From: Rhizoclosmatium globosum
Lineage: Eukaryota > Chytridiomycota > Chytridiomycetes > Chytridiales > Chytriomycetaceae
Reading direction: 5' to 3'
DNA length: 64,000 bases
NCBI GenBank assembly: GCA_002104985.1
Contig: MCGO01000060.1
Coordinates: 1-64,000, forward strand
Part shown: positions 57,880 to 64,000 of the stretch, piece after piece
How the letters are laid out: each line of letters begins with the position of its first letter
Numbering within the stretch: the first letter of the stretch is position 1
Program-made: the position numbers and the translations under genes
The notes under the pieces: model-generated
What the model saw: the letters and a program-made list of their open reading frames with translations, nothing else
Database searches by the model: none
What the model was told of the DNA's origin: nothing

Positions 57880-58961
57880 TTACGTTTGGTTACTGTTTCC
57901 AGACTGCACATCCTCAACATTGTCCCTTTTCTTTTCATACACGTAATACCGAAACCTCTTTCCGGAACCACTACGAAACAAATCCTCAACAACTTTCCGA
58001 CCGTACATATCATTCTCGGGCGTAAATTCCAACAACTCACTCCTCCCATAGTCCTCCCTCAAAACACACCGAAACCAGCCTTCTCCATCTCGATCTCAAA
58101 CTTTGTCACATAGGGCGAGAATCGATTGACTCTCAATTCGGAAATGAAATATATTCTGGCATTTGGATTACTTGATAGGTAATGTCCGCAAACAGGAGGC
58201 ACGAGATCCGCGTGAATTGAATCATAACAAATATCCGCCCCGTAAATAACGTCGAATTTGTAGAGAGGGCAGGGGTTTGTTTTCAGGAACCCAGTTCCAG
58301 TCTAATTCGAGAACAGACACCTTGTCAACGCAATTGTTGGCTTCTACATTCGTTATGGCATTATCAACGACTTTAGGGAAGGTAATCTGTAGCGAACAGT
58401 TCTTGGCACCATACTTTGCAGCCGCGATGCTAACAACTGCCGTCCCACAACCTAACTCAGAATCGGGATATCTGTCAGAACTGGAATTTTCTTGCGTGAA
58501 ATAAAGTAAGCGAATCTGTTACAGTCTTAGCAACGTTTTGGACACAAAGGAAGACAAACTCACAAGCACCCAGACATCCAAACATTCCCACCAACGTCTT
58601 GATCCGTGCAACTCTTTTCATGTATATCAATCGCAACTGAATCGTCCAGTTCCATTCTTCGAATCCATTCACTAGCGACATAGGAACGTCTGAAATGGCA
58701 GCCAGCAAATTCGCAACACGTTCTGTGTCTTGTTCAAGATCCGTGGAGTCGATTGGAGGCGCTTTGACCAGATGCTCATACGGAGGTGAGCCAGTTGGAG
58801 AGTGCTTTTCAAGTGCTGAGTTGACGTGTTGAGATCTGTTTGACAGCATCGTATCAATCTGGTCAAGGATTGGGAGGACGCTTTCACGCTTCGCTTGTAA
58901 TTGAGAGAAGATCGGTTTCTAATTGCTCGATATCTACTGTGGAGGGCTGGAGGGACTGCAT
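57880..58961 (-). pseudogene. Second copy of the lysine methyltransferase, many frame breaks
   Basis: This is clearly a tandem duplicate of the preceding gene, with STVDIEQLETDLL, ERVANLLAAISDVP, ACEF, GCGTAVVSIAAAKYGAK, VEANNCVDKVSVLELDWNW, FDVIYGADICYDSIHADLV and RKVVEDLFRSGSGKRFRYYV. At least six frame changes separate these pieces (near 58,050-58,090, 58,380-58,420, 58,460, 58,680 and 58,890). Several, such as CCTATG at 58,680, need one extra C or G, the pattern seen in intact genes of this window. Others do not. A decaying pseudogene is the plain reading, though sequence errors may exaggerate the damage. Confidence 0.65.
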
Positions 58962-59069
58962 ATTGGCTGTCAAGGCAACCCCTTCTGGAAAAAAGAAAGG
59001 CGGTTTTATGCTGAACTCTTAAATGCACATGGTTCCATTCAATACTCATACACTCTCATACATACATAA

Positions 59070-60526
59070 TTAATACGATAATCTATGACTCTTTATTCTC
59101 GTCTTTGTCATTTCCACAATATATTCAAATAACAGTTGGGCAATCCCCTCTTGGGGAAGAAGCGTGAACAAATCAACCAAATCCCTCGCTTCTTGTCACG
59201 GTTAGTCAATGCAGGAAGTCCCCACAAAGTCTCAACAAACTTAAGGATGAAGTGTGATCATACTGAGCACCAGTATCATTACCATGCTGAACCAACCCAG
59301 CTGGAACATACGGGCTAATCAAGAAGGTAGGAACACGCACACCATATCGATCAAACTCAAAGATTCCACTTGCACCTCCGTTTCCACCTTTCCAGTTGTA
59401 CGGCAACCCATCACCAGGCTTTGGAGCTGGTGGAGGAGGTACATGATCAGCGAACCCACCATGCTCGTCAAAAGTAATAATCAAGGCAGTTGATTCCAAT
59501 CAGGACCGTTACGAACCGCCTCATACACCTGCTTCACGAACGCTTCACCCTTTGAAACAGGGGAAGGTGGGTGATAACTAAACTGTGAGCAGCATTCCGG
59601 GTTCAAGTACGAAAACTGAGGAAGAGCGCCGGATTTGCGTCCGTGTAAAAGTTTGATAAGGCAACAACGCGGTCGAGGTGTCCTGAAGTCCAACTGTAGA
59701 AACGGGAATCTGGAGCAAACCCAGACGCGCTGAGGCTTCGTAGTTTTTCCAGGTGATTCCTTTTTCGTGGAGGTGTGGAAGATGGAGCGTTGTTTCAAGC
59801 CGGCAAAGAAGAAGGCCACGTCTGTATCCTTTGAGTTCTATGTTACAAAATTATGTCAACAAATTACCGTTCTCTCCATGTCCTGCAGATGTCCACTTGT
59901 AGCATAGCGCGGTTAGGGTTCGTGGGTCCTGGAACAGAGGCAAACCATCTATCAAACAAGACAAAGTTCTTGGCAAGCGCTTCAGTGTGTGGAACCAATT
60001 GTCTTGGGACAGAGTCGATAAATCTGTGCAAGTAGTCCGCGGTGTGAGTTGCCTTGTTGATATTCTCATCGGCAACAAATCCGTTCATAGGTGGATATGT
60101 GGGCATGTACATAGAAGCGTTGTAGTATTTTCCAAGAGCTGGTACATGACTTTCGCGACGGCGTGGTCTGGGTCGTCGGCGGACGCAAGGGCGTCAGGGC
60201 CGTTTGGTTCTGCACAGACGGTTCCCTTTTCAGGGTGGGCTAGGTCAAGGGCATTGCAGAATTTGGCGCCGGTTTGGCTGGTATTGGATAAGGTTGTCAA
60301 TATCGCTTGTGTAGTTGTAGTATCCGGCAAGGTTGTCGAAACTGTTTTCGTGGCGTATTAATGGGTGTACATAGGTCAATGTTTAAATAAGGGTACCTTC
60401 TGTTTTCAAGCAAGAGGACAACAACCTTCTTGATCTTGTCAGAGAGAGCTACTGCATTCACAGATGATCCACTCGTAATGAAAGCCAGTAGGGCAAGGGG
60501 ACTAGAGCGATCGAATTAACGAGCAT
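59070..60526 (-). CDS. Secreted phospholipase C/acid phosphatase-type phosphoesterase (frame-disrupted)
   Basis: Pieces follow the PF04185 phosphoesterase order. After a signal peptide (ALLAFITSGSSVNAVA) come KKVVVLLLENRR, KPGAKFCNALDLAHPEKGTV-like text, MNGFVADENINKATHTADY, LAKNFVLFDRWFASVPGPTN, GITWKNYEASARLGFAPDSR, NPECC, VYEAVRNGPDWNSTALIITF then DEHGGFADHVPPP (a catalytic motif) and ALTNRD near the end. The enzyme cleaves phospholipid head groups or phosphomonoesters outside the cell. At least five frame breaks occur; those at 60,497-60,500 (within the signal peptide) and about 59,189 would be fixed by one C/G each. Whether a working gene or pseudogene is unclear until resequenced. Stop at 59,070. 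Confidence 0.68.
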
Positions 60527-60794
60527 CTGGTTTTGGACAAGATTAAGCGATTTAATCAAAGTTGCAGCTCCTTTTCAATGAATGACCTGGCGCGTGGCCA
60601 TTTTCGAGTATCACCAATCATCCAAGCAACACTGCGCGTGCCCTTGTTACAATAGTATTAATAATAGAAAATCAATTACGCGTTAGAAATATAGAAACTC
60701 TCCAGTAGGAAAGAATGTAACTAACTCGAGACGAATTTGCAGGTGAATTTCAATACTAAATAAACTGGGTACTCTCTCGCTTTAATTTACTTGC

Positions 60795-62214
60795 TTAGAA
60801 CTTAAAAACTTGCTGTGGAGTGTAACCAGCTCGTTTCAACACTCCAAGCAAAGGCCCTTGGTTGTTTTCACTCTTCTTTTCTCCTGCCAACCACTCCACC
60901 ATTCTGTTTTCAAATTAGAATCACATCAAAGACCATCATAAACAAAAAAACACTTACCCATCAGGTCCACAAACCAAAACAACAGGCTCCTCTCTGGTTT
61001 GGCAACTCCACATTCCTTCAAGACCTTTTCATCAATAATCCACCATGAATCGCTCCATATCCTCGGCTGGACACGTTAGTCGCCCCATTTTGAATCACAT
61101 GGTGAACTTGTAACCGTTCAGGAAACTTTTGTTGAAGGACATGCATTCATTTCCGAGTAGGATGTCACTTTCTGTTTTGGATCCGTAGACAGGTTGATTG
61201 ATGTCTTGTCATGTGGATTACGAAGGATTTGTTTGATAAGTTGGTACATGGGCGTGATTCCAGTTCCTCCTGCAATCTGTGGAGATAAGATTGCGTTAGT
61301 ATGAACCTGGAAACCAATTTGAATGGAGAAGGAAATCAAGGCAAGGATGGCATAAATCCAGAATCTTTCTGCGTCCTCCTTCAAAACTAACAGTTCTAGA
61401 GTTCCTCACTTGCAAACAATTTTAGACCAAAAGCAGATCTCAAGACCCTGTTACGTTTCACGATTCCATCAAGGACCACATCGTCAGAGAATCACGCTAT
61501 TATACGCACCATCACCAACTTTTCAGTCATATTTTGAGTATATGGGAACGAAAGAACAGGTCCGCGTGCAATAATAAAGTCTTTCCCAGGCTCCAACGAG
61601 TGAATCATTGATGAGACAGAGCCATTTGGATACTTTTTGACAGCAGATCGAAATAATCGCGGCCATACGTGATTGGAGTGTAGCTTCTGCCTACTTGGCA
61701 GGTATCGTCCTTAATAATATATGGTTTGGTGCAGGCACGTATTCATTGGTGGATAGGTGGACCTTTGCTGTTTTTCGACGGTTGATTCAGATTGAAGGCA
61801 TAAAGAAGGGAGCGGACCGTACATTTGCTTTTCCGGTCTTCGATAGGAATATTTTGCGAGTCAGGTATTTGGTGTGCGGCCCTGAAACGGAAGAGGGAGG
61901 TATCGTGAGTGACCGGGATGACTTCGAGCAGGGTAAAGTTGTTGAATCGGCCGAATTCGAGCGGCATCACCCGATTCGCATTTGGTTCTTCGGAAAGATA
62001 AAAGTAAATGTTTGCAGCAAGAACACCGGCCGTCACAGTGGCCAACGAGGGAAGCACCCACGTTGGACTGTTGTTTGGGCGGGTTCTGCCTTGGGCCTCG
62101 GCTTTGCATTCGCTGATCGAAGTGTGGAAGATGATGTGAACAGCCGGTGCTGCCCTGTGAAGATGCGGGTGGGGGGTGTACGCGATGTCGGACCAGTGAT
62201 GGGATTCGTTGCAT
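60795..62214 (-). CDS. NADH-cytochrome b5 reductase, MCR1/CBR1-like (apparent frame breaks)
   Basis: The likely start is MQRIPSLVRHRVHPPP with a presequence-like N-terminus; after a CCCCCC run (62,171-62,176) the frame shifts to RIFTGQHRLFTSSSTLRSAN. A membrane helix (LPSLATVTAGVLAANIYFYL) precedes EFGRFNNFTLLEVIPVTHDT and SLFRF. FAD-binding RSYTPITYGRDYFDL-like text is followed by VMVAGGTGITPMYQLIKQIL (NADH binding), SDILLGNE, VLVCGPDG and the C-terminus VLKRAGYTPQQVFKF. This is the full family order; the enzyme passes electrons from NADH to cytochrome b5. Breaks at 62,057-62,059 and 62,171-62,176 need one C each; another near 61,160 is less clear. Membrane anchor plus presequence suggests the mitochondrial MCR1 form. 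Confidence 0.85.
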
Positions 62215-62444
62215 CTTTTCTCTCTTTCTTCAATTGTATGTTTTGTAACAATATTCCGTATTTTAATCTTATTCATACTTGTTGTCATCAATGAGGCTGA
62301 AAACTTGTGAATCTAATGTGGTATGATCATGTCTGGTTTCTCCAAATGATACTTAGGATGTTGAGTATTTTGAAATCTTAAGGAATTAACGGTAAAAACT
62401 CCAGCTGCACTTCTTCTATTTCGTGTTCTATTTATCGGTAATTG

Positions 62445-64000
62445 ATGTCAAATCCATACCGACGCCTTGAAGAAGAACAGACTGACGATGCCTCGAGCTG
62501 CAACCACTCCAGGTATCATTTTTGCTTTATTTGTCACTGTTGCCAACCTGTATCTTCCCAGTCTTCATCTGATGCCAATCAAGGTGACCTGACTGACGAC
62601 CAAATCCGGCTCCAGCGAACCGAGGCCTCCCTCAACAAAGCCATCGATGCTTCAATTATGATGAACCCTGAAAAGCTCCCAAAAGCAGTGTGGTTTGTGC
62701 GTTCCTGTTGTTGCTAAATTGAAGATAGTTGACATCTGAACCCAGATCCTTCCAAGTGAACTTGGAGAACGTTTCTGTTTCTACGGAATAACTCCGATTC
62801 TTAAGAACTTCTTAAAGTATCAGTTAGGCTTCACGAGACATGTTGATGGTGAGAAGGCAGCTTCTGTTTCTGACGTAACCTAACTCGATATGACCTTGCA
62901 GCCGATATGATGTACCATATATTTACTGGCATAGCATACTTTACTCCGCTTCTCGGGTCGCTCCTCTCTGACTCGTATTTCGACAAGTACAACACAATCA
63001 TCTCACTCTCAGCAATTTACATCCTCGGCCTCCTCATCCTCGCAATTACATCCTGGCCGACATTTATGGACGTTCCCACAACAAAAATCCCACGTACAGG
63101 TCCACTATAGGCCTTCTCCTGATATGTATTGGAACAGGAGGCATCAAACCCTGCGTATCTGCACACGGTGGGGACCAGTTCTTGGAAGTGCAGAAAATAG
63201 GGCTTCAAAAATTTTACAATTATTTCTATATGGCTATTAATACTGGCGCGCTCGTGAGTTCGTATGTCAGTCCTTCGATCGCCAGAATGACGGTGTTTAC
63301 GGTTCCGAATTCGACTTTGGTGGAGTGGGAACGGATAGGGCTGAAACCAGATGTTGGGAATGGGTATCCGCTTGCCTGGGGACTGTTGGCAACTTCAATG
63401 ACGATTGCGCTGGGGATATTTATGATTGGGCACCGGTATTATCGTGTCGTGCCTCCTGCTGGGAGATTCATCCTGTGGGACCATTTGAGTATTGGTTGGG
63501 CTTACATCTCTTGTCAATGGAAGGGTCTTGACGCGTATGAGTTGACACGAGAAAAGTTTGGTAAAGGAATGGTGGATGAAATGTTGGATCTGGCTCAAGT
63601 TATCATGGCGCTGGCTCCTGCTCCGATATTTTGGATGGCTTTCGGTCAAAATGGGTCCACGTGGCAAGATATGGGGGATCAGATGGCAATTCCTTTTGGA
63701 GGTGACAGTAAGACCTCGTTCTTCAATTCAGAAACTACAAACAGCATCTGGAATCCTTTTTTTATCATCACCATCTCTCCAGTGATGGCGAACTTTGTAT
63801 ACCCATGGATAGAGAAACAATTTGGGTTTGTAATTTGCTTGTATTATGAATCTAACTGGCTCACAGTCCCGAAGCATTCGGATTAATGGATCGCATGGTA
63901 ACAGGACAAGTCCTTGCAGGAGTTGCATACATCTTGGCAGCAATTCTTCAAGCGCGAATCTATTCAACATGTCATCAAGATTCTTCACACCCAGTTCACA
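62445..64000 (+). CDS. PTR2: Proton-dependent oligopeptide transporter (POT/PTR2, SLC15-like), 3' end outside window
   Basis: The partial gene has over 400 residues visible. After MSNPYRRLEEEQTDD and a hydrophilic N-terminus come LPSELGERFCFYGITPILKN, the ExxERFxxYG proton site. Next are FTGIAYFTPLLGSLLSDSYF, then GLLLICIGTGGIKPCVSAHG-GDQF (PTR2 signature), KFYNYFYMAINTGALVSSYV and several more membrane helices to the edge at 64,000. It imports di- and tripeptides with protons across the plasma membrane. The frame breaks at 63,102-63,103, where one more C joins KIPRTGP to TIGLLLIC. Introns are short. Divergent from the reductase, with a 230-bp spacer. Confidence 0.92.

Overview
The window is nuclear DNA of a flagellated (zoosporic) fungus, most likely a chytrid. 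The evidence is gene content. There are fungal-type housekeeping genes with many short introns (about 45-75 nt, GT...AG, several with TACTAAC-like branch sites). A divergent pair of motility-linked genes (FAM184-like coiled coil and the dynein assembly factor DNAAF11/LRRC6) is also present, and such genes are absent from yeasts and moulds that lost the flagellum. The exact lineage is inference.

Layout. 1-2.2 kb: wreck of a mobile-element PIF1-type helicase with a ubiquitin-protease-like tail. 3.0-6.8 kb: V-ATPase assembly protein (Voa1/Big1/ATP6AP1-like), ATP12, mitoribosomal mS34 and IMP4. 7.1-10.6 kb: bZIP factor and RRS1. 10.8-17.7 kb: SEC31 and cardiolipin synthase, head to head. 17.9-23.6 kb: FAM184-like and DNAAF11. 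23.6-28.7 kb: SBDS/SDO1, a small secreted Cys-rich protein, alkaline phosphatase and NFU1. 28.7-30.3 kb: gene-free, with a 94-bp foldback element flanked by a perfect 9-bp target duplication and a tRNA-like sequence. 30.3-36.0 kb: TBL1-like LisH/WD40 protein, TRAP-alpha and an RsmH/METTL15-type methyltransferase. 36.3-39.0 kb: seven copies of a 143-bp tandem repeat and a hAT transposase relic. 39.4-45.9 kb: protein kinase, two unknown acidic proteins, a seven-helix membrane protein and an oxysterol-binding protein. 45.9-50.0 kb: ABCC transporter. 50.2-55.3 kb: three tandem PC-esterase-like genes, the third without its catalytic residues. 55.3-64 kb: PlsC acyltransferase, two tandem methyltransferases (the second broken), a phospholipase C-type phosphoesterase, NADH-cytochrome b5 reductase and a POT peptide transporter cut by the right edge.

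Two window-wide patterns stand out. First, a GC-rich repeat family built on short hairpins (core ACGAGCGGAGCTCGT) was seen only inside introns. It occurs in five genes (bZIP, RRS1, SEC31, cardiolipin synthase, NFU1) on both strands, always in the same orientation relative to transcription, and those introns are 278-713 nt long. Second, many otherwise conserved genes have isolated one-base frame breaks, nearly all a missing C or G in a short C/G run. I think these are mainly consensus-sequence undercalls rather than real mutations, so gene models here should be read with that in mind.

Many neighbouring genes are divergent with only 51-195 bp between start codons (mS34/IMP4, SEC31/cardiolipin synthase, TBL1/TRAP-alpha, FAM184/DNAAF11), which suggests shared bidirectional promoters. 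Exon joins were made by eye from splice signals and reading-frame continuity.
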